10,008 nt of DNA. Origin: Ahrensia sp. (GTDB lineage: Bacteria > Pseudomonadota > Alphaproteobacteria > Rhizobiales > Rhizobiaceae). A program made the position numbers and the translations under genes. The first letter of the stretch is position 1; every line of letters starts with the position of its first letter. Under the pieces are notes generated by a model. The model ran no database searches. It was not told the origin of the DNA and was given only the letters and a program-made list of their open reading frames with translations. The stretch is from positions 1-10,008 of the forward strand of contig JAHEJF010000039.1 in NCBI GenBank assembly GCA_024639025.1, read 5' to 3'. Below, one piece after another: positions 1 to 6,949 of this stretch.

Positions 1-603
1 GGAGGTGCTTTGCATTTCCAGGGGCGCGAATTTTTGCCAACCCGCCCCAAGGAAGCCATCACGCACGGCATCGCTTATTGTTCAGAAGACCGCAAGCTGG
101 ACGGCTTGTTTCTCGGGCGTCCCATCATGGAAAATTTTTCCTCTCCCGCATTGGATGCCATTTCCAGCCGCGGTCTCCTCTCAAAAGAAAGAGAGCTCAC
201 AGTAACCAGGCAGGATGCTGAGAAATTTACAGTTGATCCTGAGCGTCTGCCACAGGAAGCAGGAACCTTGTCTGGCGGCAATCAGCAAAAGGTCGCGCTG
301 GGCAAATGGCTGTCCATCAATCCAAAAGTCATTCTCGTGAATGAGCCCACACGCGGCGTGGATGTGGGAGCAAGAGCTGAAATCTATCAAAAGCTCCGGG
401 ATCTTGCCGATGAGGGAGCGGCAATCGTGGTGGCATCAACAGATATCCAGGAAATCACAAATCTGCCCGACAGGATCGTAACATTTTATCGCGGGATTCA
501 AATCGGTGAAATCGATCTTGAAAACATGACTGCAGCTGCGATCCTGGAACAAATCACCGACCCCTTCCATGAAGCTGGTTTGGCCGTGGAGAGAGCGTCA
601 TGA
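1..603 (+). CDS. Sugar ABC transporter ATP-binding protein (RbsA/MglA type), C-terminal part
   Basis: Energises import of a small sugar-like solute as the cytoplasmic ATPase of a CUT2-family transporter. The 5' end is cut off by the window; the reading frame is open from base 1, so the TTG at 10 is not a real start. What remains is the second nucleotide-binding domain of the usual ~500-residue tandem ATPase. Visible are the segment before the signature ending in SEDRK (near 85-100), the ABC signature LSGGNQQK (268-291), Walker B with the CUT2 hallmark EPTRGVDVGA (343-372) and the H-loop region, where the usual His is not obvious (around ASTDIQEI). The Walker B Asp is Asn here (ILVNEP, codon 340-342). 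The stop overlaps the permease start by 4 bases (ATGA), which implies translational coupling. Family assignment is confident; the substrate is unknown. Confidence 0.95.
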   Translation, partial: GGALHFQGREFLPTRPKEAITHGIAYCSEDRKLDGLFLGRPIMENFSSPALDAISSRGLLSKERELTVTRQDAEKFTVDPERLPQEAGTLSGGNQQKVALGKWLSINPKVILVNEPTRGVDVGARAEIYQKLRDLADEGAAIVVASTDIQEITNLPDRIVTFYRGIQIGEIDLENMTAAAILEQITDPFHEAGLAVERAS

Positions 604-1625
604 GCAATCCGATGATAACGGGCGATCAGGCAAGCCCGAACTTTTTCCAGCGGCTCAACCGGGACTATTCACCGCTCGTCGTTGGCATGGTTGTCATATT
701 TATCCTGGTTTTGCTGTTCGGCGCTGTTACCGCTGACAACTTTCTGACCTGGTTCAATTTCAAAACCATCATCAGGGACGCCGCACTGGTCGGCATTATG
801 GCCATCGGCCTGACCTTTGTAACGCTTTCTGGCAATTTCTTTCTGCTTTCCATGAAGGAAACGGCGGCGCTCAGTATTATCGCATTTGCCACCTGTATGG
901 CTGCCGGGTGGGGATTTCCCGCTTCATTTGTAGTCACAATTGCCATTGCGCTGGTTGCAGGAGCGGCCCAAGGCGTGCTGATCGGACTCGGCGGCAATCC
1001 CATTGTTGTAACACTTGGTGCGGCCGGTCTGTTCTTTGGCATTGGTTCCTGGTGGTCCGATAATTTGGTCATCTCATACCGCCGTCCTCACGGCGCAGAG
1101 TGGTTGGGAACAGGCTCCTTCATCGGCGATATTCCCAATATCACGGTGGCCTTCATCATCATTGCCATCGTGGCCGAACTGGTCCTGCGATACACAACCT
1201 TTGGCAGGCAGGTTTATCTCGTTGGCGCTAACAGGGCGGCCGGCAAGGCAACGGGCCACGAGAATTTCGGCATGGCCATTAAGTGTTGTGCAATCGCAAG
1301 CGTCTGCTCGGCTTTTGTTGCGATCGCGTTTTCGGGGCAGGTAAGCTCTGCGCACGTCAACTATTTTTCATCAGAGTTTGGTTCATCGGGCGACATGACG
1401 ATCATGGTGATTGCCATCGTTATGGTTGGCGGCAATTCGATTATGGGTGGTTACGGTTCGACGCTTCGGACCTCTCTGGGCGCCATATTTATCTCGACGG
1501 TGGACAATATGATGGTGCTGCACGGTTTCAACTCAGGTCCGCGTGTTCTGGCAGTGGGCTTGATGATCGTGTTTTCAATCATTGTTTTTGCACTCGTGCG
1601 GCGCGGCAGCCGAGCGGTAGAATAG
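600..1625 (+). CDS. Sugar ABC transporter permease (RbsC-like), first of two
   Basis: Inner-membrane permease of the CUT2 importer, 341 residues, the normal length for the BPD_transp_2 family. Hydrophobic segments lie around residues 25-45, 60-80, 88-102, 108-130, 135-152, 180-197, 228-247, 265-280, 290-305 and 315-333. Family features are the FGRQVYLVGAN motif (201-211), matching the usual GR-x-x-YA-x-GGN segment, and the GGNSIMGGYG loop (277-286), which contacts the ATPase. The segment that in RbsC homologues reads roughly G-G-I-D-L-S-V-G is LSGNFFLLSM here (76-85), so this conserved motif is lost. It starts on the ATG overlapping the ATPase stop. With the next gene it probably forms a heterodimeric channel, as in transporters with two distinct permeases. 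Confidence 0.93.
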   Translation: MSNPMITGDQASPNFFQRLNRDYSPLVVGMVVIFILVLLFGAVTADNFLTWFNFKTIIRDAALVGIMAIGLTFVTLSGNFFLLSMKETAALSIIAFATCMAAGWGFPASFVVTIAIALVAGAAQGVLIGLGGNPIVVTLGAAGLFFGIGSWWSDNLVISYRRPHGAEWLGTGSFIGDIPNITVAFIIIAIVAELVLRYTTFGRQVYLVGANRAAGKATGHENFGMAIKCCAIASVCSAFVAIAFSGQVSSAHVNYFSSEFGSSGDMTIMVIAIVMVGGNSIMGGYGSTLRTSLGAIFISTVDNMMVLHGFNSGPRVLAVGLMIVFSIIVFALVRRGSRAVE

Positions 1626-1635
1626 GAGCTGCCCC

Positions 1636-2679
1636 ATGGAAAAAATCAAACACTGGGTGACTGAAAATCCGGATCTGGCTTTTGCCATATTGCTGGCAGT
1701 GTGCGTTTACAGCTATTTTGCCGTGACCGAACCCCTGTTCATGACCCACCGAACAGGCTTTGCCATTATGGAACGATTTGCCGTTCTTGGGCTCGTCGGA
1801 TTGGCGCTCACCCTGTGCATTATTGCAGGAGAGATCGACTTGTCGATTGGCTCCAATGCGGCGCTGGCAGCTGTCATCACTGTCCGGTTTACCGACCAGT
1901 TCGGCGCGGTCAACGCCTTGTTAATGGCGCTCACCATCTCGACATTGATTGGCATGATACAAGGCTATTTTATTGCCTATTTGCGGGTGAGGGCGATTGT
2001 TCTTACCGTTGGAACACTGATGTTGCTTAGGGGCGTTGCCTTGTTCGCAGCTGAAGAAAAGACCGTCATGTTAACTGATTTCAGGATTCCCGATTTCATC
2101 AGCACCAAGATGCTTGGCTATTTTTCACCTGCTTCCTTGCTGGTGATCTTCATGTTTATCGTGGTTGGCCTGTTCATGACATTTACCCGCTATGGCCGCG
2201 AAATCTATGCCATAGGCGGCGCACGCAACGAAGCACTTGCGTCAGGCATATCGCTCAAGCGACCGATGATCATCGTTTTCACGATTTCAGGATTTTGTGC
2301 AGGTCTTGGCGGTGTGATCATCGGCCTGCGATCAGGCACTGCCCAAGCGCTCGGTTTGCAATATCTGTTGCTGGCAGGGACCGTTGCCGCTTTCATTGGC
2401 GGTGTGTCGATCCTTGGCGGCAAGGGAGGCGTGATCGGCGCCGCGATTGGCACACTGACCGTCAACTTTCTCAACACGGGTCTGGTGTTTAATGTGACAC
2501 CGGCCTTTATGGTTCAGCTTTATCTCGGTGTGCTGCTCTTGATTGTTATCATGTTCCAAACCGGAAGCCGTGTTTTTGACGATATGCAGAGGCGGCGTCA
2601 ACTGCTCTTTGATGTGGACAATCGACGGCGAATATTGGCCGAAAAAATCGAACATTATCGAAAACAGGTCCCCAGGTAG
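1636..2679 (+). CDS. Sugar ABC transporter permease (RbsC-like), second of two
   Basis: Second inner-membrane permease, 347 residues, BPD_transp_2 family. Unlike its partner it keeps the canonical motif as IAGEIDLSIGS (63-73). It also has YGREIYAIGG (186-195) and the loop GGVSILGGKGG (255-265). About nine or ten hydrophobic segments are spread over residues 14-310. A strongly basic and acidic tail (about 311-347, rich in Arg) should lie in the cytoplasm. The ATG at 1636 follows an AGGAG ribosome site (1624-1628) that overlaps the upstream stop codon, with 7 bases of spacing. It sits 10 bases after the first permease, so the two are co-expressed. Confidence 0.93.
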   Translation: MEKIKHWVTENPDLAFAILLAVCVYSYFAVTEPLFMTHRTGFAIMERFAVLGLVGLALTLCIIAGEIDLSIGSNAALAAVITVRFTDQFGAVNALLMALTISTLIGMIQGYFIAYLRVRAIVLTVGTLMLLRGVALFAAEEKTVMLTDFRIPDFISTKMLGYFSPASLLVIFMFIVVGLFMTFTRYGREIYAIGGARNEALASGISLKRPMIIVFTISGFCAGLGGVIIGLRSGTAQALGLQYLLLAGTVAAFIGGVSILGGKGGVIGAAIGTLTVNFLNTGLVFNVTPAFMVQLYLGVLLLIVIMFQTGSRVFDDMQRRRQLLFDVDNRRRILAEKIEHYRKQVPR

Positions 2680-2685
2680 ATTCCG

Positions 2686-2699
2686 CATATGACAATATG
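2686..2699. repeat. Short inverted repeat CATAT-N4-ATATG
   Basis: Five-base arms (2686-2690 and 2695-2699) separated by GACA. It lies in the gap after the second permease and shares its last base with the 13-base palindrome that begins at 2699. It could be part of the same regulator-binding region. An AT-rich repeat this short may also be chance. Confidence 0.3.
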
Positions 2700-2711
2700 T
2701 CCAATTTGGAC
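2699..2711. promoter_or_regulatory. Perfect 13-base palindrome GTCCAA-T-TTGGAC, candidate operator
   Basis: The arms GTCCAA (2699-2704) and TTGGAC (2706-2711) are exact reverse complements around the single base 2705. The site sits in the only non-coding gap between the transporter genes and the regulator gene, 38 bases before the regulator's probable GTG start. That is where an autoregulatory or internal-promoter operator would be expected. I could not see a convincing sigma-70 -35/-10 pair beside it. Binding by the adjacent winged-helix protein is inference. Confidence 0.45.
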
Positions 2712-2735
2712 TAATGTTTCTTCATCGCACCCGAT

Positions 2736-2740
2736 GGGAG
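2736..2740 (+). promoter_or_regulatory. Ribosome binding site GGGAG deciding a GTG start for the regulator
   Basis: GGGAG (followed by AAC) ends 9 bases before the in-frame GTG at 2750. The upstream in-frame ATG at 2714 has no purine-rich site in front of it; it is preceded by the palindrome ending at 2711. This favours GTG 2750 as the true start, which removes 12 residues from the longest reading. Confidence 0.6.
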
Positions 2741-2749
2741 AACGAAACC

Positions 2750-4564
2750 GTGCCTGAAATGCCACAAGCGCTCAAAGCGACGGCGCAACACCGCACCAAC
2801 AGTCGGTCAAGACCCGAAGGTCCCTTTGAAAGTGCGGATGTTACGCAGGTTCGTGGCGTTTCCGGTGAGGAATTTACACTCTTTCTTGATTTCGTCGACG
2901 CACTGGGCGAGGAAGCAGATCGTGTTTTGTCTCTGCGCAGGGGCTATGACGAAACTAAGATGATTACCACTTTGTTGCGTAATCATTTGACCGGAAAGAT
3001 GACAACGACATCACTGTTGGCCAATTCCTCCGGTCTGGGATACGGCACGGCCATTCGGGCGATAAGCTCGATTGAAGAGCGTGGGTTGCTGTTCCGGAGG
3101 CCACGCACCAAAACCGGTAAATCGTTTGCCTTGCATCCATCTGAAAAACTGATCGCTGAATGGCAGGAATATGCGCGCCGCGTACGTGGCACCATTAGCA
3201 GCACGCTTGGAATTGGCGCTGCAGGCACAGGCGGAGCGGATGATTATTACTTTGGCTCTTCCTATATCGCCAGCAAAACCATTCCGCCACCGGCGCCACT
3301 TGCCAGCAAATTGAACCTGCAGCGTGAATTGCGCGTATTGGTGCATGCCGATCCCACATTCATGGCAATGAATGTTCTCAAGCGGCAGTTCGAAGGTCTG
3401 TTTGGTGTGGGTATCAGCAGCCGTGCGCTTTCCATTGATCGTTTGCGCAATGAAATCATCCGGAATTCAAAGCTAAGTACTTCGCGTTACGACCTTATTG
3501 CCTGTGACTTGCCCTGGTTCGGTGAGTTGGCGCAAAAGGAAATGCTGATGCCAATTGATGAACTGATTGCTGAGAGCGGTGTGGATTTGCAGGATTTTCA
3601 CAATGTCGCATTGGCGAGCGCCCGGTACAAAGGCCGTCAATACGGTTTGCCGGTGCAGACAACCCCGGAACTTCTCGTTGCCAGGCGCGATCTGTTCGAT
3701 GAAGCTGGTTTGAGCATGCCATTTACAATCGAAGACACGCTCAATGCCGCCAGAACGCTGCATCAGAGTTCCTCGAGCCGATCGGGGATCGCCTGGAATG
3801 CCGCGCGCGGCACACCTTTGGGCCATTCATTCATGTTCATCATGGGAGCGATGGGACGCCCGTTCCTCAATCTGACAGCTGAGGGTGATGATTTTGATGG
3901 CGAATGGGTGGAGGGCGAAAACTATCGCCCAATGCTGCATTCCGAAGAAGCCAGGGCCACTGCTGAGTATTGCCGCCAGTTGCTTGACTACTCGCCCGCT
4001 TCCATCCTGTCGATGTCCTGGTATGAACGCGCCCGGGCCTATGCTGACGGTCAAGTGGCGATGGCCTATTGCGCAACCTTGCTTGCACCACTGTTCGAAC
4101 AGAACACCGATTCACCGGCCCACGGCGTCACAGAATTCCTGCCACACCCCTACGGACCGCGCGGAAAACCCATTGCTCCAGTTGGCGGATACGCACTGGC
4201 TATTCCCTCGAACATCGAGCCTGAACGAATTGGTCCAATATGGACGGCTTTGCAGTCGTTAACGTCGCCCGAGACCATCAAACTCTATATAGAAAATGGG
4301 AGTTTGGTCAGTCCACGGTTCAGTGTCAGCATGGACCCCGATGTCAGGCGCGTTTCGCCAGTAATATCCATAGTGGATGGTATGGCGCGCACAGGGGTGC
4401 TGCAATATTGGCCACGACCGCCAGTTCCCGAGATAACTGAACTGATCGCTATCATTGGCGAAGAAATGCACGACCTTCTGCAGGGCGCGCAATCGGTCAA
4501 TGCGGCATTGAGGAACGCGCAAAACCGGGCAGACGCATTGATGCGCTCGCGCGGGCATTATTAG
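2750..4564 (+). CDS. Winged-helix regulator fused to an extracellular solute-binding-protein-like domain
   Basis: Predicted cytoplasmic ligand-responsive transcription factor of about 604 residues from GTG 2750 (616 from ATG 2714). Residues ~63-130 read as a winged helix: helices around MITTLLRNHL, then TTTSLLANSSGLGYGTAIRAI as a helix-turn-helix, then EERGLLFRRP and a basic wing, similar to MarR-type domains. After a Gly/Ala/Pro-rich linker (~150-188), residues ~193-580 resemble family 1 solute-binding proteins (SBP_bac_1). Supporting signs are the opening strand LRVLVHADP, YKGRQYGLPV (293-302) and the ADGQVAMAY helix (432-440). There is no signal peptide or lipobox, so the binding domain should face the cytoplasm as a sensor. 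It lies between the transporter and catabolic genes, 70 bases after the permease, and a perfect palindrome precedes it. The regulator role is inferred from the domain order; I do not recognise a named family member. Confidence 0.8.
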   Translation: MPEMPQALKATAQHRTNSRSRPEGPFESADVTQVRGVSGEEFTLFLDFVDALGEEADRVLSLRRGYDETKMITTLLRNHLTGKMTTTSLLANSSGLGYGTAIRAISSIEERGLLFRRPRTKTGKSFALHPSEKLIAEWQEYARRVRGTISSTLGIGAAGTGGADDYYFGSSYIASKTIPPPAPLASKLNLQRELRVLVHADPTFMAMNVLKRQFEGLFGVGISSRALSIDRLRNEIIRNSKLSTSRYDLIACDLPWFGELAQKEMLMPIDELIAESGVDLQDFHNVALASARYKGRQYGLPVQTTPELLVARRDLFDEAGLSMPFTIEDTLNAARTLHQSSSSRSGIAWNAARGTPLGHSFMFIMGAMGRPFLNLTAEGDDFDGEWVEGENYRPMLHSEEARATAEYCRQLLDYSPASILSMSWYERARAYADGQVAMAYCATLLAPLFEQNTDSPAHGVTEFLPHPYGPRGKPIAPVGGYALAIPSNIEPERIGPIWTALQSLTSPETIKLYIENGSLVSPRFSVSMDPDVRRVSPVISIVDGMARTGVLQYWPRPPVPEITELIAIIGEEMHDLLQGAQSVNAALRNAQNRADALMRSRGHY

Positions 4565-4568
4565 ACCT

Positions 4569-4602
4569 GCCCCATATCGACGGGGCTGCAAGGAGAACCC
4601 CG
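4569..4602 (+). promoter_or_regulatory. Two mutually exclusive small hairpins around the M24 gene ribosome site
   Basis: GCCCC (4569-4573) can pair with GGGGC (4582-4586). Alternatively CGGGG (4581-4585) can pair with CCCCG (4598-4602), which ends immediately before the ATG at 4603. The second hairpin would place the AAGGAG ribosome site (4590-4595) in its 12-base loop. The shared G-run means only one stem can form at a time. There is no T-run, so it is not a typical terminator. A role in tuning translation is speculative. Confidence 0.3.
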
Positions 4603-5901
4603 ATGAGCCAAGCTTTGACGCCCAGAATTCTGCAACCCGGAGACATGGATCCCAACTGGCGTTGGGACAAGCACATTCCTGCCTGGGGTCACACAGCAGT
4701 CGATTTTGAGCGCCGGGTCGATCATGATCGTCTGCGCAAATACAGATTGAGCCGCGCCAAGGATGCGCTTAAAAAATCCGGCCTTGGCTCTCTGCTCCTG
4801 TTTGACGTCAACAATATTCGCTACGTGTCGGGCACCAAGATCGGTGAATGGGAACGCGACAAGATGTGCCGTTTCTGTCTGCTTTCCGGCGACGAGGAAC
4901 CTTATGTTTGGGACTTTGGCTCGGCGGCGGTTCATCACAGGGAATATTGCGACTGGCTTGATCCATCCCATATGCGGGCTGGTGTTGTCGGAATGCGCGG
5001 GACCATTCCACCTTCCTTCGGGCTGATGAAATACTACGCCGAGGAGATTGCTGGCCTTATCGCGGATGCCGGCATGAGCGACATGCAGGTCGGTGTTGAT
5101 TACGCCGAGACGGCAATGTTCTTCGCGCTCAAGGAGGCGGGTTTGAACGTTGTCGATGGCCAGCAAGTGATGCTTTCGGCCCGAGAAATCAAAAATGTCG
5201 ATGAGATCCAGCTCCTCAATCAGGCAGCAAGCATGGTCGATGGTGTTTATCACATGATCTATGAAGAGCTTAAGCCGGGTGTGCGCGAGAACGATATTGT
5301 CGCCATGGCCAACAAGATGCTTTACGAAATGGGCTCGGACGACGTTGAGGCAATCAACGCGATCAGTGGCGAGCGGTGCAATCCGCACCCACACAATTTC
5401 ACGGATCGGTATTTCAGGCCCGGAGACCAGGCCTTTTTTGACATTCTGCAAAGCTACCAGGGGTATAGAACCTGCTATTACCGAACCTTCAATATTGGAC
5501 GCGCAACATCTGGGCAGGGCGATGCCTACAAGAAAGCCCGCGAATGGCTTGATCTGGCCATCCATGCAATCAAACCCGGCGTGACCACTGACAAGGTCGC
5601 CGGACTTTGGCCTGAGGCGCAGGAATACGGCTTTCCCGACGAACTCTCGGCTTTCGGCCTTCAATTTGGACACGGGCTTGGGTTGGCATTGCATGAGCGT
5701 CCGATAATCAGCCGCGCTGTGAGCCTTGAGAACCCGATGGTGATCGAAACCGGCATGGTCTTCGCGCTCGAAACCTATTGTCCGGCAGATGACGGCTATT
5801 CGGCGGCGCGCATCGAGGAAGAGGTGGTGGTCACTGACAAGGGTTGCCAGGTTATCTCGCTGTTTCCGGCTGAAGAACTGCCAATTGCCAACCGATACTG
5901 A
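4603..5901 (+). CDS. M24 family (Xaa-Pro peptidase/creatinase fold) metalloenzyme with altered metal site
   Basis: A 432-residue protein with a creatinase-type N-terminal domain (~40-190, including LLLFDVNNIRY at 64-74) and a pita-bread catalytic domain (~200-425). The metal ligands expected for M24 enzymes align as D280 (FFDI), position 291, H357 (QFGHGLG), E390 (ALETY) and E405 (ARIEEEV). Position 291, the second Asp of the D-x10-D motif, is Cys (GYRTCYYRTF). The other four are intact. The start is supported by AAGGAG at 4590-4595 with 7 bases of spacing. M24 relatives include prolidases, creatinases and the DMSP lyase DddP. The N-terminal LLLFD-x2-NIRY segment and the SG-x-R-x-NP segment resemble DddP as I remember it, but DddP keeps the Asp. 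No signal peptide is visible. The substrate is unknown; amide, C-N or C-S bond cleavage are all possible. Confidence 0.85.
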   Translation: MSQALTPRILQPGDMDPNWRWDKHIPAWGHTAVDFERRVDHDRLRKYRLSRAKDALKKSGLGSLLLFDVNNIRYVSGTKIGEWERDKMCRFCLLSGDEEPYVWDFGSAAVHHREYCDWLDPSHMRAGVVGMRGTIPPSFGLMKYYAEEIAGLIADAGMSDMQVGVDYAETAMFFALKEAGLNVVDGQQVMLSAREIKNVDEIQLLNQAASMVDGVYHMIYEELKPGVRENDIVAMANKMLYEMGSDDVEAINAISGERCNPHPHNFTDRYFRPGDQAFFDILQSYQGYRTCYYRTFNIGRATSGQGDAYKKAREWLDLAIHAIKPGVTTDKVAGLWPEAQEYGFPDELSAFGLQFGHGLGLALHERPIISRAVSLENPMVIETGMVFALETYCPADDGYSAARIEEEVVVTDKGCQVISLFPAEELPIANRY

Positions 5902-5953
5902 GCATCAGACTGCGATTGCTTGCCAGATGTGTTTTCAGATGCGGAACTGATGG

Positions 5954-6943
5954 ATGCCGAAGATAACCAAACCCAACAATGATGACTATATCCGCATGTA
6001 CACGCAGATGGTGCGCATCCGCGCGTTTGAAGACAATGCGAACCAACTTTATCTATCGGCAAAAATGCCTGGTTTAACTCACATGTATACAGGTCAAGAG
6101 GCTGTGGCTGTTGGCATTTGCGAAGCATTGGAGGACCGTGACAAGATTACCTCCACCCATCGAGGCCACGGTCATTGTGTGGCCAAGGGGGCCGACTTTA
6201 AACAGATGTTTTGCGAGCTTCTGGGCAAGGAAGAAGGCTATTGTCGCGGAAAGGGCGGTTCGATGCACATCGCCGATCAAAGCCATGGCAATCTTGGTGC
6301 GAATGCCATCGTGGGTGGGTCAATGGGCATTGCAACCGGTGCGGCGCTGACCGCCAAGAAACTCGGCAAGGACGACGTTGCAGTTTGCTTCTTTGGTGAC
6401 GGAGCAACCGCGCAGGGGCTTTGGTATGAAGTCATGAACATGGCAGCGCTTTGGCACTTGCCGGTCATCTATGCCTGCGAAAACAATGGGTATTCGGAGT
6501 ATACAAAAACCGATGAAATAGCCGCTGGCAGCCTTACATCGCGTGCCGAAGCCTTTGGCATCGAAGCCTTTCAGGTTGATGGGCAGGATGTGCTTGCCGT
6601 CAACAAGCTGACACAGCAATTGGTGGCACGGTGCAGGAACGGTGAGGGTCCCTTCTTCATTGAGCTTGAGACCTATCGGTATCACGGCCACCATGTGGGT
6701 GACATCAATCGCGAATATTACCGTTCAAGGGATGAAGAGGCCGCATGGCGCGAAAAACGTGATCCCATCACCAATTTCGGGAACTGGCTGCTTAAAGAAG
6801 GTGTCGCAGAAGATACTGAGCTAAGCGAAATTCGCAACGCGATAAATGCCGATGCGGAAGCGGCCGTTGCTTATGCGCTGGATGCGCATTATCCCGATTT
6901 ATCTGAAGTCGACATGCATGTTTTTGCTGCCAATTCAGGCTGA
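5954..6943 (+). CDS. Thiamine-diphosphate-dependent dehydrogenase E1 component, alpha subunit (AcoA/PdhA-like)
   Basis: Alpha subunit of a heterotetrameric 2-oxo-acid or acetoin-type dehydrogenase E1, 329 residues, the usual length for AcoA. Family marks are THRGHGH (68-74), the thiamine-diphosphate/Mg motif beginning GDGATAQG (148-155) and ending ENN (176-178), and the active-site loop YRYHGHHVGD (241-250), which ends in HVGD as in acetoin-type enzymes rather than the SMSDP of pyruvate dehydrogenases. An in-frame stop (5948-5950) just upstream makes ATG 5954 the earliest start; the ribosome site is weak (CGGAA at 5942-5946). It lies 52 bases after the M24 gene and 6 bases before E1 beta, with which it must assemble. 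Whether it acts on acetoin, a 2-oxo acid or another alpha-hydroxyketone is not decided by sequence. Confidence 0.93.
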   Translation: MPKITKPNNDDYIRMYTQMVRIRAFEDNANQLYLSAKMPGLTHMYTGQEAVAVGICEALEDRDKITSTHRGHGHCVAKGADFKQMFCELLGKEEGYCRGKGGSMHIADQSHGNLGANAIVGGSMGIATGAALTAKKLGKDDVAVCFFGDGATAQGLWYEVMNMAALWHLPVIYACENNGYSEYTKTDEIAAGSLTSRAEAFGIEAFQVDGQDVLAVNKLTQQLVARCRNGEGPFFIELETYRYHGHHVGDINREYYRSRDEEAAWREKRDPITNFGNWLLKEGVAEDTELSEIRNAINADAEAAVAYALDAHYPDLSEVDMHVFAANSG

Positions 6944-6949
6944 GGATCA

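Noticed and set aside
2714..2749. ATG at 2714 as the regulator start
   Set aside because: No ribosome site precedes it, whereas the in-frame GTG at 2750 has GGGAG at a suitable distance. The longer start is not excluded.
4569..4586. GCCCC/GGGGC hairpin as a transcription terminator after the regulator
   Set aside because: The stem is only 5 base pairs and no T-run follows; a ribosome site and start codon come next, so read-through into the M24 gene is expected.
5662..5671. Second copy of part of the 13-base palindrome (CAATTTGGAC)
   Set aside because: Only ten bases match; the left arm is incomplete and it lies inside conserved M24 coding sequence just before the metal-binding His. Most likely chance.
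4561..5694. Long open frame of 377 codons on the minus strand
   Set aside because: It lies antisense to the M24 gene, which has clear family motifs and a good ribosome site. The antisense translation shows no recognisable domain, so it is a shadow of biased codon use.
4603..5901. Naming the M24 gene dddP (DMSP lyase)
   Set aside because: Some segments resemble DddP, but one metal-binding Asp is Cys and overall similarity seems limited. A specific name is not supported without alignment.
5902..5953. Direct repeat of CAGATG in the gap before E1 alpha
   Set aside because: Six-base repeat with no symmetry or promoter-like elements; expected by chance.
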